In this document: piece after piece, positions 52,700 through 61,415 of the stretch | Layout: each line of letters starts with the position of its first letter | How positions within the stretch are numbered: position 1 is the stretch's first letter | Program-made: the position numbers and the translations under genes | Notes under the pieces: generated by a model | Told to the model about the DNA's origin: nothing | Seen by the model: the letters and a program-made list of their open reading frames with translations, nothing else | The model's database searches: none | Source: VGBV01 sp963780395 | GTDB taxonomy: Bacteria; Actinomycetota; Thermoleophilia; Solirubrobacterales; 70-9 | DNA length: 64,000 nt | Reading direction: 5' to 3' | NCBI GenBank assembly: GCA_963780395.1 | Contig: CAWABY010000013.1 | Coordinates: forward strand, 103,016 to 167,015

Positions 52700-53595
52700 C
52701 GATTCAAGTCACACAGCTGCCGGACGCAGAGCCCAATCGCGACAGGCACGTCGCGATCGGGACGTTCGACGGGGTGCACCTCGGCCATCAGGCGGTGATC
52801 GACGACGCCGACACGGTGCTGACCTTCGAGCCCCATCCGCTGACGGTGATCCATCCCGAGGCGGCGCCGAAGCTGATCATGCCGTTCAAGGTAAAGCGCG
52901 ACGTGATCGACGGGCTCGGGGTCCAGGAGCTGGTGGTGATCCCGTTCGACAAGGAGTTCTCGAAGCGGAGCGCCGAGGATTTCATTGAGAAGGTCCTGAT
53001 CGAAAAGCTCAACGCCCGGAAGGTGTCCGTCGGGGAGAACTTCCGCTTCGGCGCGAAGGCCAAGGGCGACGTGGAGATGCTGAGCGCGGATGACCGGTTC
53101 GAAACCCGGGTCGTCCCGCTGGTGGAGGTCGACGGCGAGACCGTTTCCTCCACCAGGGTCCGAGGCCTGGTGGCCGCCGGGGACGTCGAGCAGGCGATGC
53201 ACTGCCTGGGAGCCCCGTTCATGCTCGAGGGTGAGGTCATGAGCGGGGACCGCCGTGGCCGCGAGCTCGGGTTCCCCACCGCCAACCTGGTTCCCGACGA
53301 TGCACTGGTGGTGCCGGGCCACGGGGTCTACGCGGCGTTCGCGAACGGCCATTCCGCGGCGGTCAACGTGGGGATCCGCCCGACGTTCGAGACAGGACGC
53401 GGTCTGCTGATCGAGTCCTACCTGATCGACTTCGAGGCCGATCTCTACGGGCAGAACCTGCGGGTGGCGTTCGTGAAGCGGCTGCGCGGCGAAAAGCGCT
53501 TCGACAGCAGCGAGGAGCTGATCGAAGCGATGGAGCGCGACGTCGAGCAGGCCAAGGAGATATGCGCCGCGTACGAGGGCGGCGCAACGAGCTGA
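52696..53595 (+). CDS. ribF: Bifunctional riboflavin kinase/FMN adenylyltransferase
   Basis: RibF turns riboflavin into FMN and FAD. The N-terminal adenylyltransferase half has AIGTFDGVHLGHQAVI (near residue 20), FEPHPLTVIHP and SVGENFRFGAKAKGDVEML. The C-terminal kinase half starts near residue 178 with GEVMSGDRRGRELGFPTANLVP and GVYAAFANG. Its start is ATG 52696, inside the truB stop overlap. The protein has 299 residues, slightly short; the first half lacks a few loop residues after GHQAVIDD. Confidence 0.93.
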   Translation: MTIQVTQLPDAEPNRDRHVAIGTFDGVHLGHQAVIDDADTVLTFEPHPLTVIHPEAAPKLIMPFKVKRDVIDGLGVQELVVIPFDKEFSKRSAEDFIEKVLIEKLNARKVSVGENFRFGAKAKGDVEMLSADDRFETRVVPLVEVDGETVSSTRVRGLVAAGDVEQAMHCLGAPFMLEGEVMSGDRRGRELGFPTANLVPDDALVVPGHGVYAAFANGHSAAVNVGIRPTFETGRGLLIESYLIDFEADLYGQNLRVAFVKRLRGEKRFDSSEELIEAMERDVEQAKEICAAYEGGATS

Positions 53596-53605
53596 TCGCG
53601 GTCGC

Positions 53606-53611
53606 TACCCT
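53606..53611 (+). promoter_or_regulatory. Possible -10 box for rpsO
   Basis: TACCCT ends 12 bases before the rpsO ATG, leaving a leader of about five bases. Confidence 0.35.
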
Positions 53612-53623
53612 GTCCGCGACCAG

Positions 53624-53893
53624 ATGCCCCTGACCAAGGACAAGAAGGCCGAACTGATCGGCAAGTACGGGCGAGACGACGGCGACACCGGCTCGGCCGA
53701 GGTGCAGATCGCACTGCTGACCGAGCAGATCAACGAGCTGACCGAGCACCTTCGCACGCACGTCAAGGACCACCATTCGCGCGTCGGGCTGCTGAAGATG
53801 GTCGGCCGCCGCCGGCGCCTGCTGCGCTACCTGGAGAGCAGCGACCTCGAGCGCTATCGCTCGCTGGTCGCGGAGCTGGGCCTGCGTCACTGA
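53624..53893 (+). CDS. rpsO: 30S ribosomal protein S15
   Basis: S15 binds 16S rRNA early in 30S assembly. The 89-residue protein has DTGSAEVQIALLTEQINELTEHLRTHVKDHHSRVGLLKMVGRRRRLLRYL, fully typical. It follows ribF as usual, but pnp, normally the next gene, is displaced by 1.7 kb. Confidence 0.97.
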   Translation: MPLTKDKKAELIGKYGRDDGDTGSAEVQIALLTEQINELTEHLRTHVKDHHSRVGLLKMVGRRRRLLRYLESSDLERYRSLVAELGLRH

Positions 53894-53906
53894 CGCCGCC
53901 CGCGGC

Positions 53907-54359
53907 ATGATCGAGCCGGGCTCCAAGGCCCCCGACTTCACCCTTCGCAACCAGGACGGCGACAAGGTCAGCCTCGGGGATTTCGCGGGGCGCAAGCTGG
54001 TGCTCGCCTTCTATCCGCTGGACTTCAGCCCGGTCTGCACCGACCAGCTCAGCCTCTACCAGGAGGTGCTGGGCGACCTCGAGCGCGAGGGCGCGACCCT
54101 CGTGGGGATCAGCGTCGACTCGGCCTATTGCCACGCCGCCTTCCGCCAGCAGCTGAATCTGACCATGCCCCTGCTCGCCGACTTCAAGCCCAAGGGCGCG
54201 GTCTCGAAGGCATACGGCGCCTGGATCGAGGAGGCGGACCACGGCAACCGCTCCCTGGTGCTGGTGGACGAGGAAGGAATCGTCGCCTGGTCCCACGCGG
54301 CGCCGACGCCGCTGGAGATCCCCGGCGCGAACCTGATCTTCGACGCGCTCGCGACCTGA
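53907..54359 (+). CDS. Peroxiredoxin (AhpE/BCP type)
   Basis: This 150-residue thiol peroxidase has the peroxidatic site FYPLDFSPVCTDQLSLY (Cys near residue 45). A second cysteine in the SAYCHAAF helix is not at the classical resolving position, so a one-cysteine AhpE-like mechanism is likely. GDKVSLGDFAGRKLVLAF and the end TPLEIPGANLIFDAL fit the family. It starts 13 bases after rpsO and is followed by an NTF2-like and a DsbA-like gene with tight spacing. Confidence 0.88.
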   Translation: MIEPGSKAPDFTLRNQDGDKVSLGDFAGRKLVLAFYPLDFSPVCTDQLSLYQEVLGDLEREGATLVGISVDSAYCHAAFRQQLNLTMPLLADFKPKGAVSKAYGAWIEEADHGNRSLVLVDEEGIVAWSHAAPTPLEIPGANLIFDALAT

Positions 54360-54362
54360 GCA

Positions 54363-54803
54363 ATGCCCCAGCCCGAGTCCGCGAACGTCGAGCTCATGCG
54401 GCGCGGGTTTGCGAACTTCAGCAGGGCGGACTGGGACGCGACGCTCGCGGAGATCCACCCCGAGATCGAGTGGCATCTGACCTTCATGCTGCCGGACCTG
54501 CCGCCGGACAAGACCGTGTTCTACGGGCACGAGGAGGTGCGCGGACTCTGGGTGCACCTGCGCGAGGCTTGGGACGAGCTCGAGCTGGGCCTGGAGGAGG
54601 TGCTGTTCGACGGGGAGGGAGCCGGGGGGGACGGGCTGCTGGTGCTGCGCGTCCGCTTCAAGGCCCGGAGCGAGTCCAGCGGGATCGAGGTCGACCGCCG
54701 CCTGTTCTACGTGCAGGACATCCGCGACGGAATGTTGCTGCGCCTGCGGCCGTTCGACACCGCGGAGGACGCCTTCTCGGCCGCGGGCGTCGAGCGTGAC
54801 TGA
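54363..54803 (+). CDS. NTF2/SnoaL-like protein
   Basis: This 146-residue protein of the NTF2 fold has ESANVELMRRGFANFSRADWDATLAEIHPEIEWHL, YGHEEVRGLWVHLREAWDELELGLEEVLFDGEG and VDRRLFYVQDIRDGMLLRLRPFDTAEDAFSAAG. This is the commonest SnoaL-like form in actinobacteria. No catalytic residues can be named. It starts 3 bases after the peroxiredoxin and overlaps the DsbA-like gene by 8 bases. Confidence 0.82.
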   Translation: MPQPESANVELMRRGFANFSRADWDATLAEIHPEIEWHLTFMLPDLPPDKTVFYGHEEVRGLWVHLREAWDELELGLEEVLFDGEGAGGDGLLVLRVRFKARSESSGIEVDRRLFYVQDIRDGMLLRLRPFDTAEDAFSAAGVERD

Positions 54804-55290
54804 GCTCACCAGCGCCGCGGTACCGCCGCCGGGCGCCGACGATCACATCGCCGGGGAGGGGCCGGAGGCGGTCCTCTACATGGACCTCGCCTGTCCGGCA
54901 TGCGCGGCGCTGTGGCCGCGGATCCGTGCGCTTCCTCTGAGGCTCTGCTTCCGCCACTTCCCGATGGCCTCCAAGCATCCGCGATCCCCCGCGCTCCACG
55001 CGGCAGCCGAGGCGGCCGCCGTACAGGGGGCTTTCTGGGAGATGGCGGATTCGATCTACGCGGACCGGGGGAGGGTGGACGATCCCCACCTCTGGGAGCG
55101 GGCCGAGCGCATGGGATTGGACCTGGAGCGATTCCAGTCCGATCGCCGCTCGGAGTGGGTCGCCGAGCGCGTGCGCCGCGATTTCCTAGGCGGCGTCCGC
55201 GCCGGCGTCGCGGGCACGCCCGCCGCCTTCGCTGGCGGCGCGGCGCTGGAGGGAGAGGTCGAGGAGGCGCTGGGAGCGCTGGGGGACTAG
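54796..55290 (+). CDS. DsbA-family thioredoxin-fold protein
   Basis: This 164-residue thioredoxin-like protein has the active site LACPACAAL (CPAC, near residue 34), a helical insert (SPALHAAAEAAAVQGAFWEMADSIY) and the cis-Pro loop GVAGTPAAFAGG. There is no signal peptide or membrane anchor, so it probably works in the cytoplasm. The pairing with a peroxiredoxin two genes upstream suggests a reductant or disulfide-exchange role. The start is GTG 54796, overlapping the previous gene by 8 bases. Confidence 0.85.
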   Translation: MTELTSAAVPPPGADDHIAGEGPEAVLYMDLACPACAALWPRIRALPLRLCFRHFPMASKHPRSPALHAAAEAAAVQGAFWEMADSIYADRGRVDDPHLWERAERMGLDLERFQSDRRSEWVAERVRRDFLGGVRAGVAGTPAAFAGGAALEGEVEEALGALGD

Positions 55291-55430
55291 CGGCGCTTGC
55301 GCTTGCACCCCGGCTTCGTGGCCTTCGCGGGAGACGCGCCGGCTGCGGGTCCGCTCGAGCCCTGCTCGTAGCCGCCGGCCAGCTGGTAGCCGGGCGGCAG
55401 CCGCGAGCGCGCGTCTGAAGCTCTTCGCAT
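55287..55430 (-). CDS. Possible small basic-tailed ORF (47 residues)
   Basis: On the minus strand, tail-to-tail with the DsbA-like gene, an ATG at 55430 opens a 47-codon frame. It contains LPPGYQLAGGYEQGSSG and ends in KPGCKRKRR. The Cys-Lys-Arg end resembles the C-terminal tails of secreted proteins in related actinobacteria, so it may be a remnant of a larger gene. There is no clear promoter or ribosome-binding site. Apart from this frame and the pnp leader, the 309-base gap 55291-55599 shows nothing else. Confidence 0.25.
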   Translation of the reverse strand: MRRASDARSRLPPGYQLAGGYEQGSSGPAAGASPAKATKPGCKRKRR

Positions 55431-55520
55431 ACACCCCGCCGCCAACCGTAGGCAAGCCGGCGCGATCGTGCGCCGGTACCACCGCTGCGGCGTGGCAGCC
55501 GCTTTCGAGCGCGCCTGCCG

Positions 55521-55582
55521 CTAACATCGCGCGCGTTAGAGAACGACAGTTCTTAAGCGATGAAGCCGCCATCCGGGCGGCT
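55521..55582 (+). promoter_or_regulatory. Structured pnp leader (three hairpins)
   Basis: Three successive inverted repeats precede pnp: CTAAC/GTTAG (55521-55539), AGAAC-GACA-GTTCT (55540-55553) and AGCCGCC-ATCCG-GGCGGCT (55564-55582). Stem-loops at this place are known in other bacteria as RNase III and PNPase autoregulation sites. Here only the structure is seen; regulation is inferred. Confidence 0.45.
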
Positions 55583-55599
55583 GAAGGGATACATACGAG

Positions 55600-57861
55600 A
55601 TGAGCATGTTCGAAGTTACCCGCGTCTCGGCGGAGGTAGGCGGCAACGAGATCTCCTTCGAGACCGGCAAGCTCGCCAAGCAGGCGAGCGGAGCCGTCGT
55701 CGTCCGCGCCGGCGACACGATGGTCCTCTGCACCGCCACAGCCGGCAACCCCCGCGACGTGGATTTCCTGCCCCTGACGGTCGACGTCGAGGAGCGCCAC
55801 TACGCCGCGGGCAAGATTCCCGGAAGCTTCTTCCGCCGCGAGGCGCGAGCGGGCGAGAAGGCGACGCTGACAGCGCGCATGATCGACCGCCCCCTGCGCC
55901 CGCTCTTTCCCAAGGGCTGGCACCGCGAGACCCAGCTGGTCTCCACACCGATGTCGGTGGACCACGTCCACCCCTACGACATCCTCGCCATGAACGGCGC
56001 CTCCGCCGCACTGGCGATCTCCGAGATCCCCGTCAGCAAGCACGTGGGCTCTGTCCGGATCGGCAAGCTCGACGGCGACTTCGTCGTCAACCCCGAGGAG
56101 GAGCGCCAAGAGGAGCTCGAGCTCGACCTGATCGTCGCCGGCACCGACGAGGCGATCCTGATGGTGGAGGCGGGCGCGTCGGGCGTCACCGAGCAGGAGA
56201 TCCTCGACGCCCTCGACATCGCCCACGGCGAGATCAAGAAGCTGGTCGCCGCCTTCCAGGAGCTGCAGGACAAGGTCGGCAAGGAGAAGATCCAGATCGC
56301 CGAGCCCAAGATCGACGAGGAGCTGCTCGAGTCCATCAAGGGCTCGCACGGCGCCAAGCTCGACGAGGCGACCCAGATCGAGGCCAAGCTCGAGCGCCAG
56401 GACGGCATCGACGCGGTGGAGGAGGAGGTCATCGAGCAGTACGCGCCGAGCGGCGCCGACGACGAGGAGGCCGCCGAGCGGCTCGCCGCCGTCAAGGCCG
56501 CCTTCGGAGCGCTCGAGAAGGACATCATCCGCAAGCGCATCGCCGTCCAGAAGAAGAGGCCTGATGGTCGCGCCACAGATGAGATCCGCCCGATCGAGAC
56601 CGAGGTCGACATCGCGCCGCGGACACACGGCTCGGCGCTGTTCACCCGCGGGGAGACGCAGATCTTCTCCGTTGTCGCGCTGGGCACGACCCGCATGGAC
56701 ATGAAGGTCGACAACCTGGGCCTGCAGGAGACCAAGACCTTCTGGCACCACTACAACTTCCCGCCGTACTCGGTCGGGGAGGCGGGCTTCATGCGCGGGC
56801 CGAAGCGCCGCGACATCGGCCATGGAGCGCTCGCCGAGCGCGCCCTGCAGCCGACGATCCCGGACCTCGAGGAGTTCCCCTACGTGACGCGGGTCGTCTC
56901 CGAGACGCTCGAGTCGAACGGCTCCTCCTCGATGGGCTCGGTCTGCGCGTCCTCGATGGCGCTTCAGGCCGCCGGCGTTCCCGTCAGCGCCCCGGTCGCC
57001 GGAGTGGCGATGGGGCTGATCAAGGAGGGCGACGACCACGTCGTGCTCACCGACATCGCGGGCGTCGAGGACCACCTGGGCGACATGGACTTCAAGGTCG
57101 CCGGTTCCGCGGACGGGATCACCGCCCTGCAGATGGACATCAAGATCACCGGCGTCACCTTCGAGATCCTCACCGACGCCCTGGAGCAGGCGCGCAAGGG
57201 CCGCCTCTTCATTCTCGACAAGATGGCCGGGACGATCGACGGGCCCCGCGAGGAGCTGTCGGAGTTCGCGCCGCGCATCACCACGATCCACATCGACCCC
57301 GAGAAGATCGGCGCCCTGATCGGCAAGGGCGGCGAGACGATCCGCTCGATCTCCGAGGAGTTCGAGGCGCAGATCGACGTCGAGGACGACGGCTCGGTGC
57401 GCGTCTACGCGCCCACCGGTGCTCTGGTCGAGGCGTGCGTGAAGAAGATCGAGTCGATCACCAAGGAGGCCGAGATCGGCGATCGCTACACCACCGGCAA
57501 GGTCGTGAAGACGACCAACTTCGGCGCCTTCGTCGAGCTCACGAAGGGCACCGACGGCCTGCTCCACATCTCCAACGTCAAGCCCGGCGAACGCGTCGGA
57601 GCGGTGGAGGACGTGCTCAGCTCGGGCGACGAGATCGACGTCACCGTGGTCGAGATCGACAAGGAGCGCGGCCGCATCGGGCTGCGCCTGACCGAGGACC
57701 CCGACGTCGAGGGCAAGAGCGCCGAGGAGCTGGCCAAGGTCGGCACCGGCGACCCGGGCCCGCCCCGCCGAGACGGCAATCGCGGCGGCCGCGGCGGCGG
57801 ACGCGACGGTGGCCGCGGTGGTCGCGGAGGCGATCGCGGCGGCCGCAGAGAGCGCCGCTAG
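55600..57861 (+). CDS. pnp: Polyribonucleotide nucleotidyltransferase (PNPase)
   Basis: PNPase is a phosphorolytic 3'-5' exoribonuclease. The 753-residue protein has two RNase PH domains. The first shows GDTMVLCTATAG and RPLRPLFPKGWHRETQ; the second has RPDGRATDEIRPIETEVDIAPRTHGSALFTRGETQ and SSSMGSVCASSMALQAAGVP. A KH domain (IGALIGKGGETIRSISEEF) and an S1 domain (GKVVKTTNFGAFVELTKGTDGLLHISNV) follow. A 35-residue Gly/Arg-rich tail ends the chain and may add RNA affinity. AAGGG precedes the ATG behind a structured leader. The M16 peptidase gene follows after 9 bases. Confidence 0.97.
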   Translation: MSMFEVTRVSAEVGGNEISFETGKLAKQASGAVVVRAGDTMVLCTATAGNPRDVDFLPLTVDVEERHYAAGKIPGSFFRREARAGEKATLTARMIDRPLRPLFPKGWHRETQLVSTPMSVDHVHPYDILAMNGASAALAISEIPVSKHVGSVRIGKLDGDFVVNPEEERQEELELDLIVAGTDEAILMVEAGASGVTEQEILDALDIAHGEIKKLVAAFQELQDKVGKEKIQIAEPKIDEELLESIKGSHGAKLDEATQIEAKLERQDGIDAVEEEVIEQYAPSGADDEEAAERLAAVKAAFGALEKDIIRKRIAVQKKRPDGRATDEIRPIETEVDIAPRTHGSALFTRGETQIFSVVALGTTRMDMKVDNLGLQETKTFWHHYNFPPYSVGEAGFMRGPKRRDIGHGALAERALQPTIPDLEEFPYVTRVVSETLESNGSSSMGSVCASSMALQAAGVPVSAPVAGVAMGLIKEGDDHVVLTDIAGVEDHLGDMDFKVAGSADGITALQMDIKITGVTFEILTDALEQARKGRLFILDKMAGTIDGPREELSEFAPRITTIHIDPEKIGALIGKGGETIRSISEEFEAQIDVEDDGSVRVYAPTGALVEACVKKIESITKEAEIGDRYTTGKVVKTTNFGAFVELTKGTDGLLHISNVKPGERVGAVEDVLSSGDEIDVTVVEIDKERGRIGLRLTEDPDVEGKSAEELAKVGTGDPGPPRRDGNRGGRGGGRDGGRGGRGGDRGGRRERR

Positions 57862-57870
57862 CCGCAACCC

Positions 57871-59160
57871 GTGAAGGAATCCAGCGCCCAGATCACCGAG
57901 CTCGACTCGGGCGTCCGCGTCGTCACCGAGGTCGTTCCCTCGGTCCGCTCGGTCGCCCTCGGGCTCTGGGTGAGGACAGGCTCCCGTGACGAGACCCCGG
58001 CGCAGGCCGGGGTCTCGCACTTCCTCGAGCACCTGCTGTTCAAGGGCACCAAGCGCCACAACGCGATCGAGATCGCCGAGATCTTCGACGGCCTCGGTGC
58101 CTCGATCAACGCCGCCACCGGCAAGGAATCGACGCAGCTGCACGCGCGCTTCCTCGACACCCACACCGAGCGCGCCTTCGACCTGCTGGCCGAGATGCTG
58201 CTCGCCCCGACCTACCCCGAGATCGACTCCGAGCGCGAGGTCGTGCTGGAGGAGATCGCGATGTACGAGGACGAGCCCCAGGACCGCGTCCACGACGTGC
58301 TCGACGAGGCGATCTTCGGCGAGCATCCGCTGGGGCGCCGCGTGCTGGGCGCCGCCGAGGTGATCAGCTCGATCCCGGTCCCTGACATCGACGCCTACCA
58401 CCAGGCCCGCTACACGTCGCAGAACATCGTCGTGGCGGCGGCCGGCAACGTCGACCACGACGCCATCGCCGAATTGACCCGTACCCACGTCGAACCCCGC
58501 ATCGCCCAGAGCGGGGAGCCATCGAACGGGGCCGCCCCCCAGACCCAGGCCCGAGTCGGATTCCAGTGCAAGGAGACCGAGCAGTATCACGTCACCCTGG
58601 GGGGTCCCGGCCTCGCACGCGGCGACGATCGTCGCTACGCGCTCGCGATCCTCGACACCGTCTTCGGCGGCTCGACCTCGTCGCGGCTGTTCCGCGAGGT
58701 ACGCGAGAAGAAGGGGTTGGCCTACGCGGTCGGTTCCTACACCCAGCAGTTCGTGGACGGCGGCCTGATCGGGCTCTACGTCGGCACCCGCGAGGACAAC
58801 GTCGAGGAGGCCTGCGAGATCATCGGCCGCGAGCTCGCATCGATCCACACCGAGGGCATCAGCGAGGACGAGCTCACGCGCGCCAAGGAACACGTCAAGG
58901 GCCGCATGGTCCTCTCCTCGGAGTCGACCGCCGCCCGGATGTCGCGGATCGGCAAGTCGGTCCTCTTCGACACCGAGCTGCTCACGCTCGACCAGATGAT
59001 CGCCCGCGTCGACGCCGCCGGTCTCGACGACGTCTCCGAGCTGGCCGACGAGCTCTACGCCCCCGAGCACCTCGCCGCCGCAGCGATCGCTCCCTCCGAG
59101 GAGCGCTTCCGGTCGGCGCTGGCGCCGATCAACGAGAAGCTCGCAGCCGCAGCGGCCTGA
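57871..59160 (+). CDS. M16-family zinc peptidase
   Basis: This 429-residue processing-peptidase-like protein has the inverted zinc motif HFLEH (residues 50-54) and the distal Glu in EREVVLEEIAMYEDEPQDRV (near residue 130). KKGLAYAVGSYTQQF and SRLFREVREKK mark the C-terminal half domain. These enzymes degrade peptides, and in actinobacteria the gene regularly follows pnp and precedes dapB; its substrate is unknown. It has no signal peptide and starts at GTG 57871, 9 bases after pnp. Confidence 0.92.
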   Translation: MKESSAQITELDSGVRVVTEVVPSVRSVALGLWVRTGSRDETPAQAGVSHFLEHLLFKGTKRHNAIEIAEIFDGLGASINAATGKESTQLHARFLDTHTERAFDLLAEMLLAPTYPEIDSEREVVLEEIAMYEDEPQDRVHDVLDEAIFGEHPLGRRVLGAAEVISSIPVPDIDAYHQARYTSQNIVVAAAGNVDHDAIAELTRTHVEPRIAQSGEPSNGAAPQTQARVGFQCKETEQYHVTLGGPGLARGDDRRYALAILDTVFGGSTSSRLFREVREKKGLAYAVGSYTQQFVDGGLIGLYVGTREDNVEEACEIIGRELASIHTEGISEDELTRAKEHVKGRMVLSSESTAARMSRIGKSVLFDTELLTLDQMIARVDAAGLDDVSELADELYAPEHLAAAAIAPSEERFRSALAPINEKLAAAAA

Positions 59161-59180
59161 GCGGGCCCGATCGTGCCGAC

Positions 59181-59186
59181 TAGGCT
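59181..59186 (+). promoter_or_regulatory. -10 box for dapB
   Basis: TAGGCT with an 8-base spacer to ATG 59195, predicting a leaderless transcript. Confidence 0.45.
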
Positions 59187-59194
59187 TCCGCGTC

Positions 59195-59875
59195 ATGGCT
59201 GATCCGATCCGCGTGGTCGTGTCGGGCGCCGCCGGGCGCATGGGGGAGACCGTCTGCGCCGCCGTCGAGGCCGCCGACGGGATGGAGCTCGCCGCCAGGG
59301 CCGACCCCCAGCTCGACAGCCCTCTGGCCGACGCCCTCCCCGGCGCCGACGTGATGGTCGAGTTCAGCACGCCCGAGACCGTGCTCGACAATGCGGCCGC
59401 CGCGGTCGAGGCCGGGGTGCACGCCGTGGTCGGCGCGACCGGGTTCGACCTCGAGGAGCTTCGGAGCAGGGTGGAGGGGGCCGACGGCGAGGCGAAATGC
59501 TTCGTGGCGCCCAACTTCGCGATCGGAGCGGTGCTGATGATGCAGGCGGCGCAGCTGATCGCGCCCCACCTGCCCGAGTGCGAGATCGTCGAGCTGCACC
59601 ACGACCGCAAGCTGGACGCGCCCTCCGGCACGGCCAAGCGCACCGCCGAGCTGATCGGCGAGGCCGGCGGCAACGTGCACGAGCCGATCCACTCGGTGCG
59701 GCTGCCCGGCCTGGTGGCCCACCAGGAGGTGATCTTCGGCGGCGAGGGCCAGACGCTCTCGATCCGCCACGACTCGATCGACCGAAACAGCTTCATGCCC
59801 GGGGTCGTCCTGGCCGTGCGCCGGGTCGCCCAGATGCCCGAGCGCTTCGTCGTCGGGCTGGAGAACCTGCTGTAG
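59195..59875 (+). CDS. dapB: 4-hydroxy-tetrahydrodipicolinate reductase
   Basis: DapB performs the second step from aspartate semialdehyde to diaminopimelate and lysine. The 226-residue protein has the dinucleotide motif VSGAAGRMGETV, VVGATGFD, APNFAIGAVLMMQAAQLIA, and the catalytic EIVELHHDRKLDAPSGTAKRTAELI. It is shorter than E. coli DapB but near mycobacterial length. dapA lies two genes downstream, with an amidase between them. Confidence 0.94.
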   Translation: MADPIRVVVSGAAGRMGETVCAAVEAADGMELAARADPQLDSPLADALPGADVMVEFSTPETVLDNAAAAVEAGVHAVVGATGFDLEELRSRVEGADGEAKCFVAPNFAIGAVLMMQAAQLIAPHLPECEIVELHHDRKLDAPSGTAKRTAELIGEAGGNVHEPIHSVRLPGLVAHQEVIFGGEGQTLSIRHDSIDRNSFMPGVVLAVRRVAQMPERFVVGLENLL

Positions 59876-59904
59876 AGATCCCGTCGGGCGGGGAGAGGAG
59901 AGGG

Positions 59905-61384
59905 ATGAGCGAGCACGAGCTGACCGAGATGGACGCGACCGCGCAGGCCGAGCTGGTCCGCAGCGGCGAGGCATCGCCCGCGGAGCTGGTCGACGCGGCG
60001 ATCGAGCGCGCCGAGCGCGTCAACCCGGAGGTCAACGCCGATCATCCACAGCTTCTACGAGCAGGCGCGCGAGCAGGCGGCGGGCGATCTGCCCGACGGC
60101 CCCTTCCGCGGCGTGCCCTTCCTGCTCAAGGACCTGGGCGCGGGCCTCGCCGGCCAGCCCGTGCACCTGGGCATGCGGGTCCTGAAGGAGGCCGACTTCC
60201 GCCTACCGGTGGACACGACCCTCGGAGCGCGCTTCCGCGACGCCGGCTTCGTCACGATCGGCAAGACCAACGTCCCCGAGCTGGGGATCCTGCCGACGAC
60301 CGAGCCGGTCGCCTACGGCGCGACCCGCAACCCCTGGAACCTCGAGCACACGCCGGGCGGCTCCAGCGGGGGTTCGGGGGCCGCGGTCGCCGCCGGGATC
60401 GTCCCGGTCGCGCACGCCAACGACGGCGGCGGCTCGATCCGGATCCCGGCCAGCCACAATGGCCTGGTCGGGCTGAAGCCGACCCGCCAGCGCACCTCGC
60501 AGGGCCCGCTGATCGGCGACGCACTCTCGGGGCTGACCGAGGAGCTGGTCGTGTCGCGCTCGGTGCGCGATACCGCCGCGGTCCTCGAGGCCGTCCACGG
60601 GGCGGTTCCCGGCGATCCCTACTTCGCGCCTCCGCCCGAGCGCCCCTACACCGAGGAGGTCGGCGCCGACCCCGGCAAGCTCCGAATCGGGCTGACTGTG
60701 GACGCCTTCGTCGAGCAGGAGGTGGACCCGCGCGTGCAGGAGTCGGCGCGCTCGGCGGCCGCGCTGCTGGAGGAGCTGGGGCACTCGGTCGACGAGGACA
60801 CCCCGCGGGTGCCCCCGGCCGAGCCCGGCAGCCCGCTTGACGTGATCGAGTCGTTCATGACCCGCTGGCAGGCGGGCCAGGCCGCCTCGCTGGACCAGTT
60901 CGGCATGCTGCTCGGACGCGAGCTCGGTCCCGACGACGTGGAGCCGCTCACGTGGGCGCTCGCCGAGGAGGGCCGCCGCAAGCACGCCGGCCAGTACCTG
61001 AACGCCGTCGCGGTGCATCAGGACCTGGCCCGGCTCATCAGCGACTGGTTCGAGCAGGGCCACGACCTGCTGCTGACCCCCGCGACGGGGGAGCCGGCGC
61101 CTCCGCTCGGCACCTTCGACGACTCCGGGCCGGAGCCCCTGGACGCGATCGTGCGCGCTCGCAAGACGGCGATCTTCAACGCGCTCTTCAACGCCACCGG
61201 CCACCCCGCGATCTCGCTGCCGCTGTACGTGACCGAGGACGGGCTGCCCACCGGGATCCAGCTCGTCGCCCCGCAGGGACGTGAGGACCTGCTGCTGCGC
61301 GTCGCCGCCCAGCTTGAGCAGGCTCGGCCCTGGGCTGATCGCCATCCCCCGCTGTGGGCCGGAGAACCCGCGGCGACGACGTAG
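59905..61384 (+). CDS. Amidase signature family enzyme, apparent +1 frameshift
   Basis: This Ser-cisSer-Lys amidase has its catalytic Lys in GVPFLLKDLG, the glycine/serine signature HTPGGSSGGSGAAVAAGIVP and cis-Ser in GGGSIRIPASHNGLVGLKPT. The start is ATG 59905 behind a strong GGAGAGGAGAGGG. The first 45 residues (ending ERVNPEVNA) are in one frame; at 60040 the frame shifts by one base, and IIHSFYEQAREQAAGDLPDG continues in the frame that ends at 61384. Removing one base gives about 492 residues. Substrates in this family range from aminoacyl-tRNA to simple amides. It sits between dapB and dapA without known connection. Confidence 0.82.
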
Positions 61385-61402
61385 ATGCCGGGCCGATTCC
61401 GC

Positions 61403-61408
61403 GATACT
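61403..61408 (+). promoter_or_regulatory. -10 box for dapA
   Basis: GATACT with a 7-base spacer to ATG 61416. It supports this ATG over upstream in-frame starts. Confidence 0.5.
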
Positions 61409-61415
61409 GAGCACG

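Noticed and set aside
55186..60045. A 1.6 kb-codon open frame on the minus strand opposite pnp, M16 peptidase and dapB
   Set aside because: It is a codon-bias shadow of GC-rich genes on the plus strand; no domain motifs, and it runs antisense through several firm genes.
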